Shown here: positions 1 through 6,875 of the stretch, piece by piece
How positions within the stretch are numbered: position 1 is the first letter of the stretch
Layout: each line of letters begins with the position of its first letter
Assembly: GCA_002407855.1 (NCBI GenBank)
Contig: DHPF01000011.1
Span: 1 to 34,092 of the forward strand
Length of the DNA: 34,092 nucleotides
Source of the DNA: Bacteroidales bacterium UBA5371
GTDB taxonomy: Bacteria > Bacteroidota > Bacteroidia > Bacteroidales > P3
Direction of reading: 5' to 3'
The notes under the pieces: model-generated
Told to the model about the DNA's origin: nothing
Database searches by the model: none
The model's input: only the letters and a program-made list of their open reading frames with translations
Position numbers and translations under genes: made by a program

Positions 1-10
1 CAACTTTTTT

Positions 11-80
11 CAGGACAAGTCATTTTAGAACTTCTTGACCTTGTTTATTCAGTTCTAAACCTTATTTAATTGGGAGAAAA
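11..80. repeat. degenerate 21-nt-spaced array at left edge
   Basis: Read on the minus strand this stretch has AAATAAGG and, exactly 21 nt away, AAACAAGG (plus-strand CCTT at 60-63 and 39-42); a decayed third unit (AAATGACTT) lies 21 nt further. The unit resembles the AAATAAGGTTTT units at 33940-33960. Units are weak, so this is a low-confidence member of the window's 21-nt repeat family. A 6-bp hairpin AGGATA/TATCCT follows at 101-117. Confidence 0.4.
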
Positions 81-172
81 GCTTGTTTATTTATTTGTTT
101 AGGATATGTACTATCCTGCACACTAAATCACAACAAAAGAGGTTTGGAGATTGGGGCAATGTTTATAAAGAC

Positions 173-757
173 TTATAGGTCATCAATAGCTGTGGCACGT
201 ATAATTTCTGAATTAATTTTGTCCATATAAGTCGAAAGGACATAACTACTTAACGTACTTCCAAAAATTGACAACTCTATTCTTCCTTTATCTGTTATAA
301 ATATTGAATAGTATTTACATTTATCGAACATAACTTCATGCATTTTCGAAGGGTCATCTTCTGGCTGTATTCTACTTTGAAACATCTCAACATTTTCCGA
401 TGGTTTTCCATATTTTTCAGTTAGCATTTCTTTTAATGAAAAATAGTCATTAGATAAAGCAGACCAATTTTCTTGTTCGGGAAATGTTACAGAAATTTTG
501 CTTACTAAGTCTTTCTGTTTTAATGTTGATACACCTACAACACATTCCTTATAACCAGCAAAATCTCCCTTAAGATAAGCAACTCCATTTTCCATTCCTA
601 AATTTGTAAAGCCACTCTTTTGCATCTTTAAGACATAGTCACTGAGTTTGCCGTCAATAGGGACGCCTTTGAAATTAAGATGTTCGGATTTTTCATTTTG
701 AGCCCAAGAATTGATAGCAAAGCAAGCGACTATCAATACTAATAATAACTTTTTCAT
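173..757 (-). CDS. secreted hypothetical protein, 194 aa
   Basis: The family is not recognised. The protein begins with a clear signal peptide (MKKLLLVLIVACFAINSWAQ, residues 1-20; predicted cleavage after Ala-Gln), so it is exported, probably to the periplasm. No lipobox Cys or membrane helix follows. The mature part contains a Glu/Lys-rich stretch and a region around residues 110-125 (LTEKYGKPSENV) of the kind found in small periplasmic proteins of this phylum. The start at 757 (ATG) is preferred over a TTG three codons upstream because the signal peptide begins there. It stands alone, with a TAAATTTG promoter element 29 nt upstream and no minus-strand partner gene. Confidence 0.75.
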   Translation of the reverse strand: MKKLLLVLIVACFAINSWAQNEKSEHLNFKGVPIDGKLSDYVLKMQKSGFTNLGMENGVAYLKGDFAGYKECVVGVSTLKQKDLVSKISVTFPEQENWSALSNDYFSLKEMLTEKYGKPSENVEMFQSRIQPEDDPSKMHEVMFDKCKYYSIFITDKGRIELSIFGSTLSSYVLSTYMDKINSEIIRATAIDDL

Positions 758-785
758 AATAAACAAGATTTAAATGATTCTGGTG

Positions 786-793
786 CAAATTTA
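786..793 (-). promoter_or_regulatory. promoter -7 element for the secreted protein at 173-757
   Basis: On the minus strand the sequence reads TAAATTTG, matching the Bacteroidota sigma-ABfrA type -7 consensus TAnnTTTG, about 29 nt upstream of the ATG at 757. No convincing -33 TTTG was found. Confidence 0.5.
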
Positions 794-1221
794 TAAAATA
801 AAAATTATAATAGAGAGTTTTATACAATTTATTTATAGTGATTTATTGAAAAATAGATGTAATTTAGTTGTGTGGGGTATGAACTTTTCCACACATCTTT
901 ATTATTTCGTCATGCGGGATTTCTTTATGTGCAAGCAGTAAACTGATAAGTAATCCTTAAGATGTTTCTATTAAAGAAGAAATTGTATATATACAGAAAA
1001 GAAATAGTTATGAATAAGTGTCGGATAACGCATACAATAATATAGAAGTGCGGGAATGTTTATCGGCTTGCCGCTTTGATTTGCAAAGAAATTCCAAACG
1101 ACGAAAAAGTGTAGTTTGGTATATAAATTATTTCTCATAAAAATATTTATATTATCTGCATATATAACGATGCATATCTCCAAAAAATGACTCATAATAT
1201 TCAAAAAAAATCTTAATTTTA
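794..1221. other. intergenic region without recognisable gene
   Basis: About 430 nt between divergently oriented genes. It holds a 7-bp inverted repeat, TGTGTGG (869-875) with CCACACA (889-895), with no adjacent T-run. The only long open frame (971-1204, minus) has no start context or protein-like character. Nothing else is recognised. Confidence 0.5.
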
Positions 1222-1250
1222 TTGATAATCTAATTATTTTTGTATATTTG
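1222..1250 (+). promoter_or_regulatory. promoter of the GNAT-racemase operon
   Basis: TTG at 1222-1224, an 18-nt spacer and TATATTTG at 1243-1250 fit the Bacteroidota promoter. Transcription would begin near 1255, giving a leader of about 130 nt before the ATG at 1387. A perfect 12-bp palindrome GTCTTTAAAGAC lies at 1267-1278 in that leader. Confidence 0.7.
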
Positions 1251-1386
1251 CATATAAATTTATCTCGTCTTTAAAGACAATACCAAATAAAGCAACAAGC
1301 CTTTCCTTAATTTAGCTTGATTTCTTTCAACCATATTCTAAATTAACCAAAAAATAAAAAATAATTATATATATCTTAAAAATATT

Positions 1387-1833
1387 ATGGAAAAAATAAT
1401 CTTATTTAACGAAGAAAACAAACCTAATTCTACTCAGAAAAACGAAATTATCGACTTTCTGTATGAACATTTAGATGAATTCGGAGACGCAAGAGAAGAT
1501 ATTGAAAAAGCTATCAATTATGCAATTAAAGACACAGAATCATATGGAGGTTTTATTTTACAAGCTTTTGAAAATGAAAGAACATCATCTGTTTTAGTTT
1601 TGAACAAAACAGGCATGAAAGGATATATCCCCGAGAATATTTTGGTTTATATTGCTACGCATAAAGAGTTGCGTGGAAAAGGTATTGGAAAGAGAATTAT
1701 GAGTAAAGCAATGGAAATTACTGAAGGAGATATTGCATTACATGTTGAAGCAAACAACCCTGCAAAATTCTTGTATGAAAAACTCGGCTTTAGAAACAAA
1801 TATCTTGAAATGAGATATTTAAAACACGCATAG
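1387..1833 (+). CDS. GNAT-family N-acetyltransferase, 148 aa
   Basis: Transfers an acetyl group from acetyl-CoA to an amine; substrate unknown. The acetyl-CoA-binding motif A is visible around residues 96-106 (HKELRGKGIGKRIM, the R/Q-x-x-G-x-G/A signature), preceded by a beta strand (ENILVYIATHK) and followed by the typical C-terminal NNPAKFLYEKLGFR segment. Length is normal for a single GNAT domain and no signal peptide is present, so it is cytosolic. Its stop is separated by one nucleotide from the ATG of the PLP racemase-like gene, so the two are co-transcribed and probably translationally coupled. Acetylation of an amino acid, possibly the product of the next gene, is an inference from this pairing. 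Confidence 0.85.
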   Translation: MEKIILFNEENKPNSTQKNEIIDFLYEHLDEFGDAREDIEKAINYAIKDTESYGGFILQAFENERTSSVLVLNKTGMKGYIPENILVYIATHKELRGKGIGKRIMSKAMEITEGDIALHVEANNPAKFLYEKLGFRNKYLEMRYLKHA

Positions 1834-1834
1834 T

Positions 1835-2908
1835 ATGGCTTATATTATTCTTGATAAAACAAAATTAAAATCAAACTTTGACAAGTTAAATCAATTATTC
1901 AAAGAAAAAAATATTAATTGGGCAGTTGTTTCTAAACTTCTTTGTGGAAACAAGTTATATTTAGAGGAATTACTCTCATATAATATAACGCAAATATGTG
2001 ATTCAAGGATTGCAAATTTAAAAGCTGTAAAACAAATAAACCAAAATATCGAAACAATCTTTATAAGACCTCCTGCAAAACGAAGTATTAAAAATATTAT
2101 ACAATATGCAGATGTTAGTATGAACACCGAAATAGAAACGATTAAACTACTTTCTAAAGAAGCTCAAATCCAAAATAAAGTTCATAAAATAATTATTATG
2201 ATTGAATTAGGCGAGTTAAGAGAAGGAATAATGAGAGAAGGGCTTATTGATTTCTATTCAAAGGTTTTCAATCTAAAGAATATTGAAGTTATTGGAATTG
2301 GAACAAATCTTTCGTGTTTATATGGTGTTCTTCCTAATCATGACAAATTAATCCAATTGTGTTTGTATAAACAATTGATTGAATTAAAATTCAATAGAAA
2401 AATTACATATATTTCTGGAGGCTCGTCAGTAACAATACCTCTTATCTATCATAATTTATTACCAAAAGGCATTAATCATTTCAGGGTTGGAGAAACCTTA
2501 TTTTTAGGAACTGATGTGTATAACAACACTGTTTTAAAAAACTTCAAGTCTGATATTTTTGTTTTATTTTCTGAAATAATTGAATTAATTGAGAAACCTA
2601 TAGTTCCTATGGGAGAAATGGGAACAAATGTAGAAGGACATTCAGTAAAATTTGATGAAACTGATGTTGGCAAAACAAGCTATAGAGGAATAATCGATCT
2701 TGGATTATTAGATGTTGATATTAATCACATTTGGGCAAAAGAGGAACATATATCTATTGTTGGGAGTAGCTCTGACATGATTGTTATTGACTTATCTACA
2801 AATCCAAATAACTATAAAGTTGGGGATTTAATTGAATTTAGATTAGATTATATTGGAGTATCAAGAGCATTACACTCAAAATATATTGAAAAAAGGATTA
2901 AGAGTTAG
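1835..2908 (+). CDS. PLP-dependent amino-acid racemase, ornithine/alanine racemase-like, 357 aa
   Basis: Fold-type III PLP enzyme with an alanine-racemase-type N-terminal barrel. The PLP-binding Lys is in AVVSKLLCGN (Lys about residue 34); this KxxCGN form, and the later HFRVGETLFLG (about 216-226), are those of the ornithine racemase (Orr)/YhfX branch and not of canonical Alr (KANAYG). A SGGSSVT phosphate-binding-type segment lies near residue 195. Expected reaction: interconversion of L- and D-amino acids, with ornithine as one candidate. No ornithine aminomutase genes (OraS/OraE) are nearby, so the Clostridium-type ornithine fermentation context is absent. Second gene of a two-gene operon, 1 nt after the GNAT stop. 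Substrate uncertain; fold confident. Confidence 0.8.
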   Translation: MAYIILDKTKLKSNFDKLNQLFKEKNINWAVVSKLLCGNKLYLEELLSYNITQICDSRIANLKAVKQINQNIETIFIRPPAKRSIKNIIQYADVSMNTEIETIKLLSKEAQIQNKVHKIIIMIELGELREGIMREGLIDFYSKVFNLKNIEVIGIGTNLSCLYGVLPNHDKLIQLCLYKQLIELKFNRKITYISGGSSVTIPLIYHNLLPKGINHFRVGETLFLGTDVYNNTVLKNFKSDIFVLFSEIIELIEKPIVPMGEMGTNVEGHSVKFDETDVGKTSYRGIIDLGLLDVDINHIWAKEEHISIVGSSSDMIVIDLSTNPNNYKVGDLIEFRLDYIGVSRALHSKYIEKRIKS

Positions 2909-3028
2909 CGATGATTTCCTTTTTGAGGAATATGAACTGTCCCTCACTACTTTAATTAGGTTTTTATATTTTTAGATGAAACAATTATTAAAGACAATTC
3001 AAATTAAATATTCTTCCTACAAGTATTA

Positions 3029-3054
3029 TTGATATCCTTTTTTACGTAATTTTG
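3029..3054 (+). promoter_or_regulatory. promoter of folC
   Basis: TTG at 3029-3031 and TAATTTTG at 3047-3054 (15-nt spacer, somewhat short). The -7 element overlaps an in-frame TTG at 3052, which argues that translation starts at the ATG at 3079 instead. Confidence 0.5.
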
Positions 3055-3078
3055 CTTATTGATTTAATACAACTAAGA

Positions 3079-4365
3079 ATGAATTACGAAGAAACTATAA
3101 ACTATCTTTTTACTTTTTTACCAATGTTCCAAAGAATTGGAGCTGCAGCTTATAAGGCTGACTTATCTAATACTATTGCTTTAATGGAAGCATTGGATAA
3201 TCCTCAGAATAAATTTAAATCAATTCATGTTGCTGGAACTAACGGAAAAGGCTCCACTTCTCATCTTTTGGCTTCCTTGCTTAGAGAAAAAGGGTTAAAG
3301 GTTGGATTACATACTTCTCCTCATTTGAAAGATTTTAGGGAAAGGATAAGAGTGAATGGGGTTATGGTGGAAAAGGATTGGGTTGTGAGTTTTGTTGAAA
3401 AGAATAAGAAGATAATTGAGGAGATTGAGCCTTCTTTCTTTGAAATGGCTGTTGGTATGGCGTTTAAGTATTTTGAAGAGCAAGAGGTGGATATTGCAAT
3501 TATTGAGGTTGGAATGGGGGGAAGACTTGACTCTACTAATGTATTGTCGCCTTTGCTTTCTATAATTACAAATATTAGCTTTGACCACACTCAGTTTTTG
3601 GGCAATACTCTTGAAGCTATTGCAAATGAAAAGGCTGGTATTATTAAGGAGAATACTCCTGTGGTTATTGGTCAAAGTCATGAGGAAACTTCACCTGTTT
3701 TTATCAAGAAGGCTAAGGGGCTTAATTCAACTATAAGCTTTGCCGACCAAGTGTTTGCTGCACGTAATCCTCGTTATAAGGAAGATAGTTTAGTGGTAGA
3801 TATTTACAGAAAGAACGATTTACAATATAAGGACTTGGTTTCCCTCCTAAGCGGGAATTATCAGTTAAAGAATATTGCAACTATTTTTTGTGCTATTGAA
3901 GAATTAGGAAAGATAGGATATTCTTTTTCAGAAGAAGAAATTAGAAAGGGCTTTCTTAACCTTCAAACCAATGCTCCAATAATGGGAAGATGGCAAGTAA
4001 TCTCTAATAATCCTTTGACTATTTGCGATACTGGTCATAATGAAGATGGGTTGGGTTATGTTCTTGAACAAATAAAACAAACTCCGCATTCTAATCTTCA
4101 TTTTGTTTTGGCAATGGTGGGTGATAAAGATATTGATAAGGTTATTTCTATGCTTCCTAAAAATGCTTATTATTATTTGTCTAAGGCTGATATTCCAAGA
4201 GGGCTTGAAATAGAGGTTTTGAGTAAAAAGATAGAGCAAGTAGGGCTAAATTATTCTTCTTTTCCTTCAATTAGAGAGGCTTTGTTTATGGCTCAAAAGA
4301 ATGCTAAAAACAATGATTTAGTGTTTGTTGGGGGCAGCACCTTTACTGTGGCAGAAGTTATTTAG
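3079..4365 (+). CDS. folC: folylpolyglutamate synthase / dihydrofolate synthase
   Basis: Mur-ligase-family enzyme that adds glutamate to dihydropteroate and to folates using ATP. The P-loop is seen near residue 44 (HVAGTNGKGSTSH), followed by LREKGLKVGLHTSPHLKDFRERI, the GMGGRLDSTN segment and SFDHTQFLG with the metal/carbamate region, all standard FolC landmarks in order. The C-terminal half (GRWQVI...DTGHNEDG) carries the glutamate-ligase domain. At 428 aa it is full length. The start at 3079 is chosen because MNYEETINYLFTFLPMFQR is the usual FolC N terminus and the upstream TTG lies within the promoter. Monocistronic; followed by the promoter of the small lipoprotein gene. Confidence 0.95.
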   Translation: MNYEETINYLFTFLPMFQRIGAAAYKADLSNTIALMEALDNPQNKFKSIHVAGTNGKGSTSHLLASLLREKGLKVGLHTSPHLKDFRERIRVNGVMVEKDWVVSFVEKNKKIIEEIEPSFFEMAVGMAFKYFEEQEVDIAIIEVGMGGRLDSTNVLSPLLSIITNISFDHTQFLGNTLEAIANEKAGIIKENTPVVIGQSHEETSPVFIKKAKGLNSTISFADQVFAARNPRYKEDSLVVDIYRKNDLQYKDLVSLLSGNYQLKNIATIFCAIEELGKIGYSFSEEEIRKGFLNLQTNAPIMGRWQVISNNPLTICDTGHNEDGLGYVLEQIKQTPHSNLHFVLAMVGDKDIDKVISMLPKNAYYYLSKADIPRGLEIEVLSKKIEQVGLNYSSFPSIREALFMAQKNAKNNDLVFVGGSTFTVAEVI

Positions 4366-4385
4366 ATTTAATTTATTGTTTATTA

Positions 4386-4416
4386 TTTGTTTGTTAAAAT
4401 ATTAGTTATACCTTTG
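4386..4416 (+). promoter_or_regulatory. promoter of the His/Gly-rich lipoprotein gene
   Basis: TTTG at 4386-4389, a 19-nt spacer and TACCTTTG at 4409-4416: a near-ideal Bacteroidota promoter, 31 nt before the ATG at 4448. Confidence 0.75.
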
Positions 4417-4447
4417 CCTAAGAATTTAACTTTAAAAATTATTTAAT

Positions 4448-4717
4448 ATGAAAAAGACATTATTTATTTTAATCTTATTGTCAGTTTCTTTATTTGGCTT
4501 TACTGCTTGTGAAGATATTATGGACAATGGTGGTAACTGGGAAGATGTAACAACTGAAACAGGAACTTGTTCTAATAGTTGCACTGATACTTGTGAAGGA
4601 CATGATTATAATCATAATTATGGCGGAACTCAAACAGGTACTTGCACTGGAACTCAAACAGGAAATCATCATGGTAATGGTGGTGGTGGCGGTGGTCATC
4701 ACGGAGGCAATCACTAA
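4448..4717 (+). CDS. small His/Gly/Cys-rich lipoprotein, 89 aa
   Basis: A type II signal peptide with lipobox (SLFGFTAC, Cys about residue 20) predicts a lipid-anchored envelope protein. The mature part of about 70 residues is unusual: four more Cys arranged in CSNSC and CEGHDYNHNYGG-type segments, an imperfect repeat GGTQTGTCTGTQTG, and a terminal run of Gly and His (NHHGNGGGGGGHHGGNH). Cys and His spacing suggests metal binding, but this is inference only; low-complexity secreted proteins of this type are poorly characterised. It has its own strong promoter and faces the FtsB-like gene tail to tail with a 12-nt gap. No family is recognised. Confidence 0.75.
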   Translation: MKKTLFILILLSVSLFGFTACEDIMDNGGNWEDVTTETGTCSNSCTDTCEGHDYNHNYGGTQTGTCTGTQTGNHHGNGGGGGGHHGGNH

Positions 4718-4729
4718 GAAGAAATTTGT

Positions 4730-5038
4730 TTAACGAATTATATATATATCTTCGTTATCCCTTTTCATCATATACTTCTCTCTGCCGTACTTTTCAATTG
4801 CATCCATATCTGTTCTAAGACGAATGGTATTAATGCTATCTTGCTTTATTTGGTTTAAGTAAAACTCCTTACTTGTTCTAAGTTCTTTTAGTTGCTTGTG
4901 GAGTTTATAATAATAGACTAAGCTATTCTCTCCAAGCAATAACAAAAGTAAAAATCCCAAACCAATCAAAAAATAGCGGTTGATTAATAACCTAAGGATA
5001 TTCTTTTTATTAAGCCAAGCAGGTATTTTAAACTTCAT
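4730..5038 (-). CDS. FtsB/DivIC-family septum formation initiator, 102 aa
   Basis: Single-pass membrane protein with a short basic N-terminal segment, one transmembrane helix (about residues 18-38, YFLIGLGFLLLLLLGENSLV) and a coiled-coil periplasmic segment (LHKQLKELRTSKEFYLNQIKQ), ending in the typical YGREKYMMKRDNEDIYII motif of the DivIC/FtsB family, where the YxREKY..K..ED.Y signature is diagnostic. The role is to stabilise the divisome with FtsL/FtsQ. The ATG at 5038 shares one base with the TAA of the HAD gene (TAATG), so the two are translationally coupled. A longer open frame upstream would add a Gly/Asn-rich tail inside the HAD gene and is not used. Last gene of the thiL operon. Confidence 0.85.
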   Translation of the reverse strand: MKFKIPAWLNKKNILRLLINRYFLIGLGFLLLLLLGENSLVYYYKLHKQLKELRTSKEFYLNQIKQDSINTIRLRTDMDAIEKYGREKYMMKRDNEDIYIIR

Positions 5039-5664
5039 TATATTACTTGTTTTTCGTAAAGGTCTATTATTGTTTCTCCCCCCGTTAGCCAATAGGTGTT
5101 AAGCCCTACTTTCTTTGCCCCTTCAATATGTTGAGGCGAATCTTCAATAAACAAAGTTTCCTCTGGCTTTATTGATGCGTCATCAATCAACCATTGAAAC
5201 GCTTCTGGATGTGGCTTACGCATTTTTATTTCATTTGAGAAATACGCCTTATTAAATAGCATTGTGAAAATATCAAATCCAAACTGCTCCTGATAACGTT
5301 TTTTTAGCATTTCAATATGCAATTCGTTGGTATTACTAAAAAGATATATATTATATTTTAGTTTCAAAAGACCAATCAGTTCTATTCTTTCCTTTGGCAA
5401 ATCAAGTATCATTGAAAACCAAGCATTGTCAATCTGCTCATCGGTCAAATTCATCCCTACCAAACTCCTTATACCATTTCGGAACTCCTCAATTGTGCAT
5501 TTCCCTTCCTCAAACTTATCAATTATCTCTACTTGATGAGCCTGTGTAAAATGTTTATCAAAATCCTTAACTCCATACTCTTTAAATGTTTCTACCATTT
5601 TATGATAATCCACATTGAGTACAACTCCACCCAAGTCAAGTAGTAAATTCTTTATCTTGCTCAT
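5038..5664 (-). CDS. HAD-superfamily phosphatase, subfamily IA (YihX-like), 208 aa
   Basis: Cytosolic haloacid-dehalogenase-fold phosphatase. The four HAD motifs are in order: nucleophile segment LLLDLGGVVLN (Asp10), motif II FSNTNE (near residue 110), motif III Lys in RKPHPEAF (about 150), and motif IV IEDSPQHIEGA (about 173). The second Asp of the usual DxD is replaced by Gly (DLG), as in the YihX-type glucose-1-phosphatase group. An alpha-helical cap lies between residues 15 and 95. Substrate unknown. The start codon overlaps the thiL stop (ATGA) and its stop overlaps the FtsB-like start, so it is the middle gene of a tightly coupled three-gene operon. Confidence 0.9.
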   Translation of the reverse strand: MSKIKNLLLDLGGVVLNVDYHKMVETFKEYGVKDFDKHFTQAHQVEIIDKFEEGKCTIEEFRNGIRSLVGMNLTDEQIDNAWFSMILDLPKERIELIGLLKLKYNIYLFSNTNELHIEMLKKRYQEQFGFDIFTMLFNKAYFSNEIKMRKPHPEAFQWLIDDASIKPEETLFIEDSPQHIEGAKKVGLNTYWLTGGETIIDLYEKQVI

Positions 5665-6707
5665 TTCTTCTCTTCTTCCTTTCTATAATGATTCCAGCCT
5701 TGAGCCCTAAGTTCTATTGTTGTGTTCTGAGGTGTGATTAATTGACAACCCAGCGACTTATCTGTAATATGCCCAATAACTTTTATATTTTCGTTTTCTT
5801 TTATCTTCTCAAAGTCTTTTTGATTAATGGTAAAAAGTAACTCATAATCCTCTCCCCCATTCAAAGCTCCAACATCCGCCATAATTTTAAACTCTTCCAG
5901 AGTTCTTGAAGTATGAAAGTCAATTGGGAACTTTTCAATATAAAGCTCACAACCCACATCGGAACTTTTGCAAATATGTAACATTTCGGAGGCTAAGCCA
6001 TCGGAAATATCAATCATTGAAGTAGGAAGAATATTATTCTCTTTTAGCCACTCAATCGTTTTCTTGCCTGCCTCTGGTTTAAGCTGACGCTCTAAGACAT
6101 ACTCGTAAGTAGCAAGGTCAGGCTGAAAATTAGGATTGGCCTTAAAGGTTACCTTCTCTCTTTGCAAAACCAAAAGCCCTGCATATGCACCTCCCAAATC
6201 TCCACTAACGCAAACAAGGTCATAAACCTTTGCTCCATTACGGCGAACTACCTTATCCTCATCCACTTCTCCAATAACAGTTATGGAAATAAAAAGACCA
6301 GAAACAGAGGAAGTGGTGTCGCCACCAACAATATCAACATTATATTTCTCACAAGCCAAATGAATGCCTTCATACAATTCTTCCAGAGCCTCAACAGAGT
6401 ATCTATTGCTTGCTGAAATACTTATTGTGATTTGTTTTGGCTCTCCGTTCATTGCATAAATATCAGAGAAATTTACGATGCAAGCCTTATATCCAAGGTG
6501 TTTTAAAGGAGTATAAGCCATATCAAAATGCACCCCTTCAAGCATAGCATCGGTTGAAACCAAAACAATTTTATCCTTATACTTTAAGGCAGCCGCATCA
6601 TCTCCAATCCCAATAATTGTTGATTGATTTCTAATATCCTGCTTTGGATTTAATCTTTCAATCAATCCAAACTCACCCAAGTCATCTAACTCCGTTCTTT
6701 TTTCCAT
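5661..6707 (-). CDS. thiL: thiamine-monophosphate kinase
   Basis: Phosphorylates thiamine monophosphate to thiamine pyrophosphate with ATP, the last step of thiamine cofactor synthesis. The N terminus (ELDDLGEFGLIERL) and the metal/ATP motif GIGDDAA (near residue 34) with VSTDAMLEGVHFD (about 51-63) are diagnostic for ThiL; later landmarks are NFSDIYAMNGEP, GGDTTSS, DISDGLASEMLHI (about 228-240) and NGGEDYELLF. At 348 aa it is full length. First gene of the operon thiL-HAD-FtsB-like; no thi biosynthesis genes adjoin it, so the cofactor gene is separated from the rest of its pathway. Confidence 0.95.
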   Translation of the reverse strand: MEKRTELDDLGEFGLIERLNPKQDIRNQSTIIGIGDDAAALKYKDKIVLVSTDAMLEGVHFDMAYTPLKHLGYKACIVNFSDIYAMNGEPKQITISISASNRYSVEALEELYEGIHLACEKYNVDIVGGDTTSSVSGLFISITVIGEVDEDKVVRRNGAKVYDLVCVSGDLGGAYAGLLVLQREKVTFKANPNFQPDLATYEYVLERQLKPEAGKKTIEWLKENNILPTSMIDISDGLASEMLHICKSSDVGCELYIEKFPIDFHTSRTLEEFKIMADVGALNGGEDYELLFTINQKDFEKIKENENIKVIGHITDKSLGCQLITPQNTTIELRAQGWNHYRKEEEKK

Positions 6708-6734
6708 TCAAAATCACATAAATAATTACGCTTG

Positions 6735-6742
6735 CAAAGATA
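6735..6742 (-). promoter_or_regulatory. promoter -7 element for the thiL operon
   Basis: Minus-strand TATCTTTG followed by C, 28 nt upstream of the thiL ATG. It sits directly downstream (in transcription sense) of the 21-nt repeat array at 6765-6869, so the array occupies the place where a -33 element and any operator would be. Confidence 0.6.
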
Positions 6743-6764
6743 ATAAAAATTATCTTTAAGTATT

Positions 6765-6869
6765 AGCAAATTGAAATCAAGAGATAATAAATTGAAATCA
6801 AGTTTCAGCAAAATAGAATCAAGTTTTAATAAATTAGAATCAAGAGATAATCAAACTTTAAGTCAAAAT
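6765..6869. repeat. tandem array, 21-nt unit (AAATT[A/G]GAATCAAG family)
   Basis: Four clear 21-nt units start at 6765, 6786, 6807 and 6828 with no spacer, plus a degenerate fifth to 6869. The core is AAATTGAAATCAAG in the first two and AAATAGAATCAAG/AAATTAGAATCAAG in the next two; the last bases alternate between AGAT and TTTC/TTTT. The array fills the gap between the msrAB stop and the thiL promoter. Very similar units occur at 25005-25130, in the glycosyltransferase gene at 30839-30880, and, diverged, at 33919-34023. Confidence 0.9.
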
Positions 6870-6875
6870 GGATTA

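Noticed and set aside
869..895. Terminator at the TGTGTGG/CCACACA repeat
   Set aside because: Stem of seven pairs with a 13-nt loop and no T-run on either strand.
971..1204. Minus-strand open frame of 77 codons
   Set aside because: AT-rich, aromatic-rich translation without domain character, promoter or neighbour.
5039..5092. Longer start for the FtsB-like protein
   Set aside because: It would lie within the HAD gene and add a Gly/Asn-rich segment not found in the family; the TAATG coupling favours 5038.
6765..6869. CRISPR-like array or coding repeat
   Set aside because: Units of 21 nt have no spacers, and no reading frame with a start runs through them.
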